Below, piece after piece: positions 19,368-27,787 of a stretch of DNA of 64,000 nucleotides. Both the position numbers and the translations under genes were made by a program. The stretch is from JAGOEF01 sp029564465 (GTDB lineage Bacteria; Bacteroidota; Bacteroidia; Bacteroidales; ML635J-15), in the NCBI GenBank assembly GCA_029564465.1, contig JAKQPY010000154.1, positions 1-64,000 of the forward strand. Direction: 5' to 3'. The notes beneath the pieces were generated by a model. It did no database searches, was not told the DNA's origin, and saw only the letters and a list, made by a program, of their open reading frames with translations. Each line of letters opens with the position of its first letter. Position 1 is the stretch's first letter.

Positions 19368-20306
19368 TTAATTTTCGTTTTCGTAAGCCCGAATAATTGA
19401 GGTTACCAGTTTATGGCGAATCACATCATCGGCATCAAAATAAATAAAGCTGATGCCCTCGATATCTCGCAGTATTTCGGCAGCTTTCAGCAGGCCTGAC
19501 TGTCGTTTGTCGGGCAGGTCAATCTGGGTAGCATCGCCGGTAATAATAAATTTCGAAAACTCACCCATACGTGTCAGGAACATTTTCATCTGACTGTAGG
19601 TAGCATTCTGCGCTTCATCAAGAATAACAAAAGCATTGCTGAGTGTACGACCCCGCATAAAACCCAGAGGAGCAATCTGAATAACTTTATCCTCAATCAT
19701 CTGTTCCAGCTTACGCGATGGAATCATGTCCATCAGAGCGTCGTAAAGTGGTTGCAGATAGGGGTCCAGTTTTTCGCGCAAATCGCCGGGAAGAAAACCG
19801 AGTGTTTCTCCGGCTTCCACTGCAGGACGGCTCAGGATGATACGTTTCACCTGATGTTCCTTCAGGGCTTTCACAGCAAGAGCAATGGCTGTGTAGGTTT
19901 TACCTGTTCCTGCCGGACCAATGGCAAACATCATATCGTTGCTTTCGGCGGCATCAACCAGTGCCTTTTGGTTTTTGGTACGGGCTTTAACCGGCTTTCC
20001 TGTTGTACTATAAAGCAAAATACCTTTCTCACGTTCTTCGGTCAACTGACTTGCAGTTCCATTTAAAATTGCACTTAAATCATCAGTGCTCAACCGGTTA
20101 TATTTATGCATATGCAAAAATACCTGTTGAATTTTTTCCTCGAAACGCTTAACTTCCTCTTCATCGCCCGAAACTTTCACCAAATCTCCCCTGAAAACAA
20201 GCTTGAGCTTGGCAAACCAACGTTGCAGGGTATATAAGTTCTCATCCTTAAGTCCATAGAGTTGCGACAAATCAGCCACTTCGAGTACCATAGTTTTTTC
20301 AATCAT
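19368..20306 (-). CDS. PhoH family ATPase
   Basis: This 312-residue PhoH-like P-loop ATPase has an N-terminal KH-like region (about residues 10-80) and the ATPase core: Walker A GPAGTGKT, then LGFLPGDLREKLDPYLQPLYD, the Walker B-like FVILDEAQN and ITGDATQIDLP. The family is linked to RNA metabolism and often lies near ybeY, which is not seen here. I preferred the ATG at 20306 over the GTG at 20315, which would add three residues. It is followed by purC and transcribed divergently from the SAM hydroxide adenosyltransferase gene; the 92-bp gap must hold both promoters. A TATTTTTG box on the minus strand at 20384-20391 is a candidate for this gene. Confidence 0.93.
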   Translation of the reverse strand: MIEKTMVLEVADLSQLYGLKDENLYTLQRWFAKLKLVFRGDLVKVSGDEEEVKRFEEKIQQVFLHMHKYNRLSTDDLSAILNGTASQLTEEREKGILLYSTTGKPVKARTKNQKALVDAAESNDMMFAIGPAGTGKTYTAIALAVKALKEHQVKRIILSRPAVEAGETLGFLPGDLREKLDPYLQPLYDALMDMIPSRKLEQMIEDKVIQIAPLGFMRGRTLSNAFVILDEAQNATYSQMKMFLTRMGEFSKFIITGDATQIDLPDKRQSGLLKAAEILRDIEGISFIYFDADDVIRHKLVTSIIRAYENEN

Positions 20307-20398
20307 AAAACCCACCCCATGCTTGTATTAAATAATATTAAATATGTAAATTTACCTTTTTAAACACTGGTTACAACCTACAGCAAAAATAGTAAAAT

Positions 20399-21175
20399 AT
20401 GCAAGCATTGGTAAGTATAATTTCTGATTGGAAAAATCACGATTACTATTTGCCATTACTGAAAGCATCTGTAATGCATTTGGTACCTGATGTGAAGTTT
20501 TTTGATGTAACCCACAACATTCCCGCATTCAGCTACCAACGGGCCGGATTTATTCTGCGCTGCACCTATAAATCGCTTCCTGCCGGCAGCATACATCTTG
20601 TTTGCGTGAACACAGAAGCTGGTCCTGATAACCCATATGTGGTTATCAGGCACAAAAGTCATTATTTCGTAGGCACCGATAATGGCGTTTTTGGAGTGAT
20701 ATTCGACAGGGCTCCCGAAACAATAATTCATGTATTCCCGGACGAGATAGATTTTCCAAGCTTTCCCTGTGTATCGGTATACTCAAAAATTGCAGGCTTC
20801 ATTTTGCAGGGTGGGAGAATCGAGGAATTAGGAACTGCTGCAAGTGATGTTCATCGGAAAACAGGGCTAAGTCCTTCGATAGAACCTGGCACAATTACAG
20901 GGCATATTATGTATGTGGATTCTTATAATAACGGCATAACCAATATCAGCCGTGAACTATTTGACAAACACATTGGTTCAAAAGATTTTAATATTTTTGT
21001 GAACAGTAATTTTAATAAAGTTTCACGGATTTACACAGCGTACAATCAGGTGGCATCAGGCGAATTGGTGGTACTGTTCAATTCGATGGGGCTGCTCGAA
21101 ATAGCAGTAAGAGACGACGATGCAGCCTCGTTGCTCAATCTTGATAAAAAAGCCCTGATAACCATAAAATTCTGA
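20399..21175 (+). CDS. S-adenosyl-L-methionine hydroxide adenosyltransferase family protein
   Basis: This 258-residue protein belongs to the DUF62 family, relatives of the fluorinase and chlorinase that hydrolyse SAM to adenosine and methionine. The N-terminal ISDWKNHDYYLPLLKASV segment replaces the usual TDFG...Y.G.MKG stretch, and VFVVDPGVG-like motifs appear as LVCVNTEAG; so it is a divergent member. FVGTDNGVF and the C-terminal domain (GHIMYVDSYNNGITNI, then NSMGLLEIAV) are typical. SAM hydrolysis is therefore likely but not certain. The PagL-like gene starts 2 bp later, which points to an operon. Confidence 0.85.
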   Translation: MQALVSIISDWKNHDYYLPLLKASVMHLVPDVKFFDVTHNIPAFSYQRAGFILRCTYKSLPAGSIHLVCVNTEAGPDNPYVVIRHKSHYFVGTDNGVFGVIFDRAPETIIHVFPDEIDFPSFPCVSVYSKIAGFILQGGRIEELGTAASDVHRKTGLSPSIEPGTITGHIMYVDSYNNGITNISRELFDKHIGSKDFNIFVNSNFNKVSRIYTAYNQVASGELVVLFNSMGLLEIAVRDDDAASLLNLDKKALITIKF

Positions 21176-21176
21176 A

Positions 21177-22298
21177 ATGGGAAAAGTACAGGGCATAATA
21201 GCAGCCATATTCTATTTTTTGTTTTCGCTGAATGGCCATGCCCAGAAAAGCCACGAGCTACGCGCAGATATTATCAGCGGTGTGATAGCCCCTCATTACT
21301 CAGATATGGCAGTCCTCCGGCAAAGTCCGGTTCTCGGTGCAAGTTTACAGTATAGCTATTCACCGGAAGCACTCAATGTATTTGACCATAGCTATAAGCG
21401 ACCCGAATATGGTTTGGGTATCGAATTTATCAATCTGGGTAATCCCGAAATGCTGGGCAGTTCCAGTGCACTTTACCTGCATTGGGGATTTCATGCAATT
21501 AAAAACGAAAAAATACGCTTGAAATTCTGGTTTGCACCGGGTATGGCATACGTTTCGAAAATTTACGGAATCGACAATCCCGAGAATACAGCCATCAGCA
21601 ACCACAACAACATCTATTTCAAATTGGCTTCAAGCTTTGCCTATTCTCTTAACAAAAACCTGAGCCTGACGACAACAGCTTCAATTACCCATTACTCAAA
21701 CGGGGCAACACGCTACCCCAACCGGGGATTGAACCAGCTGAATATTTCGCTGGGAGCAGCGTGGATTATTCAGCGAATCTACGACAGTACAATACCCAAA
21801 TCTTACCCTGAAAAAGGCTTTGAAGGCTGGCTTATTGGAACCGCAGGCCGCTGCGATTCCTATTCTACCGGAATCAACAGCTCCGGTGTTCAGTTCTGGT
21901 GCAATACCATCACCCTGGGTGCAGCATACCGATACAGTTTTTGGGGGAAAGCAGGTATTTCGGTCGATGGAATTATTAACCGCGCCGACCACCATTACTG
22001 GGATGTGAACTGGGACAAAATACTTCCTGTCCCGGATCAGACTTTTATGGATTATTTCAGAATTGGTTTGTGTGGAGGTCACGAGTTTTCTTACAAAAAT
22101 TTCGGATTTCTTACTTATGCAGGGTTTTATGTGTACAGTAAGATTAAACCCTACGACTGGTCGTATTTCAGGACCGGATTCCGGTATTATATCAAGCCGG
22201 TTGTACTAAACCTGACACTGAAATCGGTCGGGTTCAAGGCACAGTATCTTGAGTTCGGCATTGGCTTGTACCTGAACAATTATAAGAAGAAAGCCTAG
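21177..22298 (+). CDS. PagL-like acyloxyacyl hydrolase (lipid A 3-O-deacylase family)
   Basis: This 373-residue outer-membrane protein has a signal peptide (to GHAQ). The conserved PagL segment THYSNGATRYPNRGLNQLNI is visible near residues 165-185; in PagL the His and Ser of HxSN are catalytic. Aromatic, strand-like stretches run to the end (YRYSFWGKAGISV, FGFLTYAGFYVYS, LEFGIGLYLNNY), as expected for a beta barrel. PagL enzymes remove a 3-O-linked acyl chain from lipid A in the outer leaflet. At 373 residues it is longer than the classic enzymes of about 150-200 residues but similar to Bacteroidota relatives. It is likely cotranscribed with the SAM hydrolase-like gene. Confidence 0.8.
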   Translation: MGKVQGIIAAIFYFLFSLNGHAQKSHELRADIISGVIAPHYSDMAVLRQSPVLGASLQYSYSPEALNVFDHSYKRPEYGLGIEFINLGNPEMLGSSSALYLHWGFHAIKNEKIRLKFWFAPGMAYVSKIYGIDNPENTAISNHNNIYFKLASSFAYSLNKNLSLTTTASITHYSNGATRYPNRGLNQLNISLGAAWIIQRIYDSTIPKSYPEKGFEGWLIGTAGRCDSYSTGINSSGVQFWCNTITLGAAYRYSFWGKAGISVDGIINRADHHYWDVNWDKILPVPDQTFMDYFRIGLCGGHEFSYKNFGFLTYAGFYVYSKIKPYDWSYFRTGFRYYIKPVVLNLTLKSVGFKAQYLEFGIGLYLNNYKKKA

Positions 22299-22310
22299 CC
22301 TTTCAAAACA

Positions 22311-22400
22311 ATCCGCAGGATTTCGATATTGGAATCGGGAATAGTTGCTCACAAAATTATTTTGTAATACCTCTATCCAGGACGAGAAAATCCTGCGGAT
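22311..22400. repeat. 13-bp perfect inverted repeat between convergent genes
   Basis: ATCCGCAGGATTT at 22311-22323 is repeated inverted as AAATCCTGCGGAT at 22388-22400, with 64 nt between. It lies between the stop codons of the PagL-like and OadG-like genes. It could be a long-loop terminator or stabilising structure for both transcripts; no T run follows. Confidence 0.5.
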
Positions 22401-22416
22401 CTGAATTTGTTATAAT

Positions 22417-22824
22417 TTATTTTTGCAAGGTGTTGAACTTTTTCTGAGCCCATGGCGAAGCAAGCCGTTCAGCAGTTTTAATTGTCAATACATACGATTC
22501 ATCGTCATGCTGCTGAGAATAATACATGTGTAAAGCCATGGCAATGGCTACCTGTGTTTCATCATCAGAAGAGATAACTTGCACTTCGTTGGTTTCAATG
22601 GTTTCTACCTGTGATTTTGCGATGGGTTGAATCTCAGTTTTTTCAGCTGCTTGCTGCTTCGCCGCTTTATATTCCTTTCGGTTCAGAACCCGCTGAAATT
22701 GCCTGAGAACAATCGAAATTGTCCACAATGCAAGAGAAACCACCGAAATACCGGTGATGAAAATGGTTAACGCCTGCTCATCAACAGCCGATGGATTAAA
22801 AGTCATTGAAAGAAAATTCAACAT
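22417..22824 (-). CDS. OadG-like small membrane protein (second copy)
   Basis: This 135-residue protein resembles the gamma subunit of sodium-pumping decarboxylases. A single membrane helix (residues about 18-40, LTIFITGISVVSLALWTISIVL) is followed by a charged linker and a C-terminal segment IAMALHMYY...HDDESYVLTI...ASPWAQKKF. That segment closely matches the OadG of the decarboxylase operon at 25812-26195 (IAMAMHLCF...HDDESFVLGI...ASPWAHKKF). OadG anchors and assembles the decarboxylase complex and carries zinc in known systems. This copy lies 900 bp downstream of oadB behind its terminator, so it is probably separately expressed. It may be an alternative subunit or a diverged duplicate. 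Confidence 0.75.
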   Translation of the reverse strand: MLNFLSMTFNPSAVDEQALTIFITGISVVSLALWTISIVLRQFQRVLNRKEYKAAKQQAAEKTEIQPIAKSQVETIETNEVQVISSDDETQVAIAMALHMYYSQQHDDESYVLTIKTAERLASPWAQKKFNTLQK

Positions 22825-22866
22825 AGTTTTAAATATTTTATTCGATTATTATACATTTTATTTATT

Positions 22867-22889
22867 CTCGACATGTCACATGTTTCGAG
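22867..22889. promoter_or_regulatory. Dyad-symmetric site upstream of second oadG-like gene
   Basis: CTCGaCATGTcACATGtttCGAG is an imperfect palindrome 43 bp before the start codon of the OadG-like gene. It could be an operator or a leader hairpin; nothing else supports it. Confidence 0.25.
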
Positions 22890-22922
22890 TTTAAAAATCC
22901 CGTTTGTTCTTTGAAATTTCAA

Positions 22923-23060
22923 TTACAAGAACACTTTAACCACAACCACTGCGATTACAAAAATCACGATAAAAACCACCAGCAGGGTTTTCGATATATT
23001 ATCCATGGGCTCTTTATCATCCTTGCCCATACGGGGTTCTCCATATTTTTTATTTTCCAT
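22923..23060 (-). CDS. Small single-helix membrane protein, 45 residues
   Basis: This short open frame encodes a charged N-terminal half (MENKKYGEPRMGKDDKEP) followed by a hydrophobic helix (LLVVFIVIFVIAVVVVKVFL) that reaches the C-terminus. The composition is too organised to be chance: polar and charged, then one clean transmembrane helix. It lies 98 bp upstream of the second OadG-like gene on the same strand. I know no family for it. It could be an accessory peptide of a membrane complex. Confidence 0.55.
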   Translation of the reverse strand: MENKKYGEPRMGKDDKEPMDNISKTLLVVFIVIFVIAVVVVKVFL

Positions 23061-23193
23061 AATTCATTTTTTTAATGTGATATAATATCTTATGCTTACC
23101 AATTTACCTCCCATAAATTATTGGGCGGAACAGTAAATACGCATAATGCTTTCGCCCTTTCGGACAAAAGACACTTAAAAACAACCGGATGAA

Positions 23194-23553
23194 TTATGAC
23201 AGTGGAGGGCCACGCTTTTCGTTAACCGAAAAGTAATTGCTTTGGGTAAAAACAGATTTGGGAATAGCTACATTGTGCAAATAGAATGATAAAAATGTGC
23301 TATATTCAGGGTTGAACGAGATAAAACAGGCGTGCATTACCCGTTGAGGAGTCTGTTTTATCTGGTGCAGGTCGTTCGAAACAGGAAGTTTGGTTGGGTG
23401 GAACAGATTGTATGCCAACAACAAATCTTTGGGTAAAATTGACGGCTCCGACTCGTGGAACAAGATTACTTCAGACTGCGCAAACTGATTTGCCCATAGT
23501 CCCGAAAAGGCAAAATTCAGAACAAAAAACAGTATGAATGCCAAACGCTTCAT
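23194..23553 (-). CDS. Small secreted protein of unknown function
   Basis: The ATG at 23553 gives a 119-residue protein with a signal peptide (MKRLAFILFFVLNFAFSGLWA); an upstream in-frame ATG at 23631 would add 26 residues in front and hide it. The mature part has no recognisable motif. It contains short hydrophobic patches and aromatic residues such as FISFNPEYSTFLSFYLHN. It lies between the oadB terminator and the 45-residue membrane protein, on the same strand as both. Function unknown. Confidence 0.5.
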   Translation of the reverse strand: MKRLAFILFFVLNFAFSGLWANQFAQSEVILFHESEPSILPKDLLLAYNLFHPTKLPVSNDLHQIKQTPQRVMHACFISFNPEYSTFLSFYLHNVAIPKSVFTQSNYFSVNEKRGPPLS

Positions 23554-23652
23554 AGTGCAAAGTAAGCAAAAAAATGGTTTCCCGAAAATGTTATTTGATA
23601 TGCAATTTCGCGCTACCAATTCTCTATCCATATTTTATATCCGGAGTACAAT

Positions 23653-23682
23653 AAAAAAAGCCTGCGTTCAACAGGCTTTTTT
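23653..23682 (-). terminator. Rho-independent terminator of the decarboxylase operon
   Basis: AAAAAAGCCTG and CAGGCTTTTTT form a stem with a 7-nt loop, 18 bp past the oadB stop. A and T runs on both sides let it work in either direction. Confidence 0.85.
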
Positions 23683-23699
23683 AAGGTCAAATATGATTT

Positions 23700-25343
23700 T
23701 TACAATAAGAAACTCAGCAAAATACCCGCAGCAATAGCTGATCCGATTACTCCGGCTACATTGGGTCCCATGGCATGCATCAGAAGGTAGTTGGTACGGT
23801 CAGCTTTTAGACCCATATCGTGAACCACACGGGCACTGTCGGGAACTGCCGAAACACCGGCGGCACCAACCATTGGATTTATCGGATCATCTTTAGGCGA
23901 CAGCCAATTCATCACTTTTGCCACCATAACCCCACCTGCAGTAGCAAACATAAACGAAAGTGCACCCAGTCCAAAAATCAGAATAGAACTGGAGGTGAGG
24001 AAAACATCCGCCTGAGTTGAGGCACCCACCGAAACACCCACAAGAATAGTAATGGTATCGAGCAGTGCATTACCTGCTGAATCAGCCAATCGTCGGGTAA
24101 CTCCGCTCTCTTTAAGCAGGTTCCCCAGGAAGAGCATTCCGAGTAGTGGCAGTGACGTAGGTGTAAGATATGCGGTAAGCAGAAGTCCAATTATCGGGAA
24201 AAGGATTTTCTCGAGTTTCGAAACCTGTCGTGGATCTTTCATCTTGATTTTACGCTCACGCTTCGAAGTAAGCAGCAGAATCACCGGCGGCTGAATCACA
24301 GGAACAAGGGCCATATAGGAATATGCGGCAATGGCAATCGGACCAATCAGGTTTTTGGCTATAATGGGATCACCCGCCGCAGTATAGCCCAGAATATTCA
24401 CCCCGTTGGCCAGCTTTGACGCAGTAAAAATAGATGTTGGTCCGTCGGCACCACCAATGATGCCAATTGCACCGGCCTCGGCAGGATGGAAACCCACCAT
24501 AAGGGCAAGGATAAATACTGCAAAAATACCAAATTGGGCAGCAGCACCCAGCAACATCAGTTTCGGCTTCGAAATAAGAGCCGAAAAATCGGTAATAGCT
24601 CCTAAGCCTAAGAAAATCAATGGAGGATACCAGCCATTGATAACCCCGCCATAGATAAAGTTCATCACCGATCCGGGTTCATATACACCGAGTCCCAGAT
24701 TGAAGTCAACGGCCTGAAACATTGGGATATTACCGATAATTACACCGAAACCTATGGGCACCAATAACAGTGGTTCGTAATGATACTTAATAGCAAGGAA
24801 AATAAAAAACAAACCGACCAGCAACATAATTCCATGACCCCAGGTGGCATTGGCGAATCCGGTATATTCCCAAAAAGTTTTCATGCCAATATAAGCCCCG
24901 GAATGCTGTTCATATTGCAATTTATCGCTCAATTGCAAAATCTCATTTGAAATTTTTCCATGCCGCGGGCACAGTTTCACGGTGTCATACTTAAGATTAT
25001 AACCGGTAGAGGCTGTGCCCAGTTTTTTGCCATAGTGAACCGTGGCTTTGGGTAAAAATTCCATGAAAATGGTATCGTTTCTCACCGACCAGAATCCCTG
25101 ATAGGTTTGCTTTGCTGAGTCCATCTCGAAGGTTCCGTCTTCGTTAAATTCGATTGATTTCAATCGAGTGGTAACCCTGGCTTTTTCGCCCGCTTTAGGC
25201 TTTATCGGGGTAGCAAAGTACCCATCCGATTCGTTCATCCATTTGCCACTGAGCAATACCTTCTTTACGTCTTCATCGCCGGCTTTGGCAAACGAAAACA
25301 ACAAAGGAAGAGCCAGCAACAGTAATAATATTTTTTTCATCAT
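23700..25343 (-). CDS. Sodium-translocating decarboxylase beta subunit with extra N-terminal domain
   Basis: Residues about 140-547 are a full OadB/MmdB core: LAIKYHYEPLLLVPIGFG, the PPLIFLGLGAITDFSALI segment, GIIGGADGPTSIF (sodium-site region), and the C-terminal VGAAGVSAVPDSARV and GPNVAGVIGSAIAAG. This subunit couples decarboxylation of the carboxybiotin carrier to sodium export. Ahead of the core is an unusual extension: a signal peptide (MMKKILLLLLALPLLFSFAKAG) and about 110 residues that read like a small lipocalin-like sandwich (LSGKWMNESDGYF, IEFNEDGTFEMD, YQGFWSVRNDTIFMEF). That puts the extension in the periplasm. The gene is last in the operon and ends at a strong terminator. Confidence 0.92.
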   Translation of the reverse strand: MMKKILLLLLALPLLFSFAKAGDEDVKKVLLSGKWMNESDGYFATPIKPKAGEKARVTTRLKSIEFNEDGTFEMDSAKQTYQGFWSVRNDTIFMEFLPKATVHYGKKLGTASTGYNLKYDTVKLCPRHGKISNEILQLSDKLQYEQHSGAYIGMKTFWEYTGFANATWGHGIMLLVGLFFIFLAIKYHYEPLLLVPIGFGVIIGNIPMFQAVDFNLGLGVYEPGSVMNFIYGGVINGWYPPLIFLGLGAITDFSALISKPKLMLLGAAAQFGIFAVFILALMVGFHPAEAGAIGIIGGADGPTSIFTASKLANGVNILGYTAAGDPIIAKNLIGPIAIAAYSYMALVPVIQPPVILLLTSKRERKIKMKDPRQVSKLEKILFPIIGLLLTAYLTPTSLPLLGMLFLGNLLKESGVTRRLADSAGNALLDTITILVGVSVGASTQADVFLTSSSILIFGLGALSFMFATAGGVMVAKVMNWLSPKDDPINPMVGAAGVSAVPDSARVVHDMGLKADRTNYLLMHAMGPNVAGVIGSAIAAGILLSFLL

Positions 25344-25357
25344 TTAAATCTGTTAAA

Positions 25358-25798
25358 TTAGGCAATTTCGACCAAAACATCGTTCTGCATTACAGCCTGA
25401 CCCTTGGATACTTTGACAGAACTTATCGTTCCATCAAACTCGGTCAAGATGTTATTTTCCATTTTCATGGCTTCCATCACCAGCAATATATCTCCTTTTT
25501 TTACGATATCCCCTTCTTTTACTTTCATCTCGAGAATAAGACCTGGAAGCGGCGACATTACCGGTTTTCCTTTACCTGCTGCTTTTGGCTCGGCTACTGT
25601 TTTTGCGACTGCAGGTTCTGTTGCTTTTGGTTTAGCAGCAGGACTAATCACCGGTTTTGGTTTAGGAGCTTCAACTTCCGACAAAACTTCAACCCGGTGA
25701 GTCTGGCCGTTTACAATTACCTCAGCCATGCTGTCTTCGATGGCCCCAACACTTACTTCGTAAAGGTTTCCGTTAATTTTAAACTTAAAATCTTTCAT
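25358..25798 (-). CDS. Biotin carboxyl carrier subunit
   Basis: The ATG at 25798 starts a 146-residue protein; an earlier in-frame ATG at 25873 would lie inside the neighbouring oadG gene and is less likely. It has an N-terminal beta-rich segment, a Pro/Ala/Lys-rich flexible linker (about residues 43-78) and a biotinyl domain whose attachment motif is VMEAMKMENNIL, with Lys112 as the biotin-carrying residue. It moves carboxyl groups from the carboxyltransferase to OadB. It lies between oadG and oadB in the operon. Confidence 0.95.
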   Translation of the reverse strand: MKDFKFKINGNLYEVSVGAIEDSMAEVIVNGQTHRVEVLSEVEAPKPKPVISPAAKPKATEPAVAKTVAEPKAAGKGKPVMSPLPGLILEMKVKEGDIVKKGDILLVMEAMKMENNILTEFDGTISSVKVSKGQAVMQNDVLVEIA

Positions 25799-25811
25799 CT
25801 TCAATATTTTA

Positions 25812-26195
25812 TTAATTCTTGAATACATCAAATTTCTTATGTGCCCAGGGCGAGGCAACCCGCTCGTGAACATTTATTCCAAGCACAAACGATTCATCAT
25901 CATGGTGCTCGTTAAAGCAGAGGTGCATTGCCATTGCAATAGCGATGCGCGTGTCGTCTTCGGTAGATACAACAGGAGTAGTATCTGGCACGGGTTGCTG
26001 TCCGGTCTGGTTTTGTTTGGCCAAAAGTTTTGCGGCTTTTCTTTCCTTACGCGTCAGTACATTTTGAAACTGTTTTAAAATTACTGCGATTGCATAAAGT
26101 GCAATAAAGACTACAATAATTCCTGTCAGGAAAATAGTCCAGGCTTGCTCATCTATGGCAGAGGTGTCGAACGAAATTGCATTAATTATCCACAT
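25812..26195 (-). CDS. OadG-family decarboxylase gamma subunit
   Basis: This 127-residue protein has one N-terminal membrane helix (about residues 17-40, WTIFLTGIIVVFIALYAIAVIL) and a charged tail ending in IAMAMHLCF...HDDESFVLGI...SPWAHKKFDV. Size, topology and position between the carboxyltransferase and the biotin carrier identify it as the gamma subunit, which holds the soluble and membrane parts of the sodium pump together. A clear paralog is at 22417-22824. Confidence 0.85.
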   Translation of the reverse strand: MWIINAISFDTSAIDEQAWTIFLTGIIVVFIALYAIAVILKQFQNVLTRKERKAAKLLAKQNQTGQQPVPDTTPVVSTEDDTRIAIAMAMHLCFNEHHDDESFVLGINVHERVASPWAHKKFDVFKN

Positions 26196-26204
26196 AAGCC
26201 TATA

Positions 26205-27764
26205 TTATAAAGGTATATTACAATGTTTCTTTGCGGGGCGGCTGTCGCGCTTGCTGGCAAGCGAAGCCAAAGCCCTGATAATGCGGAAACGCGTATTGCG
26301 CGGTTCAATTACATCATCAATAAAACCATATTTGGCAGCCTGATAGGGATTGGCAAACTTGTCGCGGTATTCGGCTTCCTTTTCGGCCATAAACTGAGCT
26401 TTTTCTTCGGGTGATGCAAGATTTTTCAGTTCTTTGAACATCAACACTTCGATAGCTCCCTGAGCACCCATAACTGCAATCTCGGCAGATGGCCAGGCAT
26501 AATTCAAATCGCTTTTCAGTTGCTTGCAGGCCATTACATCGTGTGCACCTCCGTATGATTTACGAAGAGTAACAGTAACCTTAGGAACGGTTGCTTCACC
26601 ATAGGCAAACATCAGTTTTGCACCGTTGGTAATAATACCGCCATATTCCTGTACCGAACCCGGCATAAATCCGGGAACGTCAACCAGGGTAACCAGTGGA
26701 ATATTGAAAGCATCGCAGAAACGAACGAAGCGAGCTCCCTTTTTCGATGAGTCCACGTCGAGCACACCGGCAAGAAACGCAGGCTGATTGGCAACAATAC
26801 CCACCGATTGTCCGTTGAAACGGGCAAAACCCACCACCAGATTGCGTGCATAGTCTTTATGTACTTCGAGGAAGTCGCCATCGTCAACAATCAGGTGGAT
26901 GATATCGAGCACATTGTATGGTTTGTTCGGATTTTCAGGTACAATAGTGTTCAACCTGTCGTCAACCCTGTCGATGGGATCAGTGCATTCAACCATCGGC
27001 GTAGTTTCCATGTTGTTTTGTGGCATGAACGAAAGCAGTTTACGCAGGGTGGCTATGCCCTCTTCCTCGTTTGCCGAAGTGAAGTGGGTAACACCAGATT
27101 TTACAGCATGTACTTTTGCACCACCCAGATCTTCGACGGTGATATCTTCGCCGGTAACCGTTTTGGTCACTTTGGGACCGGTTACAAACATGTAACTGTT
27201 GTCTTCAGTCATCAGAATATAATCGGTCAGTGCAGGAGAGTACACCGCTCCACCGGCACAGGGTCCGAAAATGGCGGATAACTGGGGAATAACTCCCGAG
27301 GCTTCGATGTTTCGCTGAAATATTTCGGCATAGCCAGCCAGACTCTGAACGCCTTCCTGAATACGCGCACCGCCTGAGTCATTAAGTCCGATAACAGGAG
27401 CACCCACCTTCATGGCCATGTCCATAATCTTACAGATTTTTTTTGCAAAAGTTTCGGAGAGAGACCCGCCAAAAACCGTAAAATCCTGCGAAAACACATA
27501 CACCAATCTCCCGTCGATAGTACCGTAACCGGTTATAACACCATCACCCAGATAAGTTTCCTTTTCGAGACCGAAATCAACGCAACGGTGTGTTACGAAC
27601 ATGTCGAATTCTTCGAAACTACCCGGATCAAGCAGTAATTCGATGCGCTCACGTGCAGTGAGTTTTCCTTTGTCGTGCTGGGCTTGTATGCGTTTTTCGC
27701 CACCACCAAGTCTGGCCTCGGCACGCTTTGCTACAAGCTCTCCAATTTTGTTTTCAATTGCCAT
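26205..27764 (-). CDS. Methylmalonyl-CoA decarboxylase / acyl-CoA carboxylase carboxyltransferase subunit
   Basis: This 519-residue crotonase-fold carboxyltransferase has the two-lobed structure of the family: an N-terminal half with IGLNDSGGARIQEGVQSLAGY and FGPCAGGAVYSPALTDY (oxyanion and CoA sites), and a C-terminal half with PAFLAGVLDVDSSKKGARFVRF, LVDVPGFMPGSVQEYGGII and SYGGAHDVM. It transfers the carboxyl group between (S)-methylmalonyl-CoA and biotin. With oadB, oadG and a separate biotin carrier next door, and no biotin carboxylase, it is more likely the alpha subunit of a sodium-pumping methylmalonyl-CoA decarboxylase than a propionyl-CoA carboxylase. Confidence 0.93.
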   Translation of the reverse strand: MAIENKIGELVAKRAEARLGGGEKRIQAQHDKGKLTARERIELLLDPGSFEEFDMFVTHRCVDFGLEKETYLGDGVITGYGTIDGRLVYVFSQDFTVFGGSLSETFAKKICKIMDMAMKVGAPVIGLNDSGGARIQEGVQSLAGYAEIFQRNIEASGVIPQLSAIFGPCAGGAVYSPALTDYILMTEDNSYMFVTGPKVTKTVTGEDITVEDLGGAKVHAVKSGVTHFTSANEEEGIATLRKLLSFMPQNNMETTPMVECTDPIDRVDDRLNTIVPENPNKPYNVLDIIHLIVDDGDFLEVHKDYARNLVVGFARFNGQSVGIVANQPAFLAGVLDVDSSKKGARFVRFCDAFNIPLVTLVDVPGFMPGSVQEYGGIITNGAKLMFAYGEATVPKVTVTLRKSYGGAHDVMACKQLKSDLNYAWPSAEIAVMGAQGAIEVLMFKELKNLASPEEKAQFMAEKEAEYRDKFANPYQAAKYGFIDDVIEPRNTRFRIIRALASLASKRDSRPAKKHCNIPL

Positions 27765-27787
27765 TTTTAAAATCTTATAATTACGTA

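Noticed and set aside
26808..27281. Open frame of 157 codons opposite the carboxyltransferase gene
   Set aside because: It is a shadow of a highly conserved gene and has no family features.
26205..27764. Propionyl-CoA carboxylase beta chain as the primary call
   Set aside because: No biotin carboxylase gene is nearby and sodium-pump subunits are, so a decarboxylase is the better reading.
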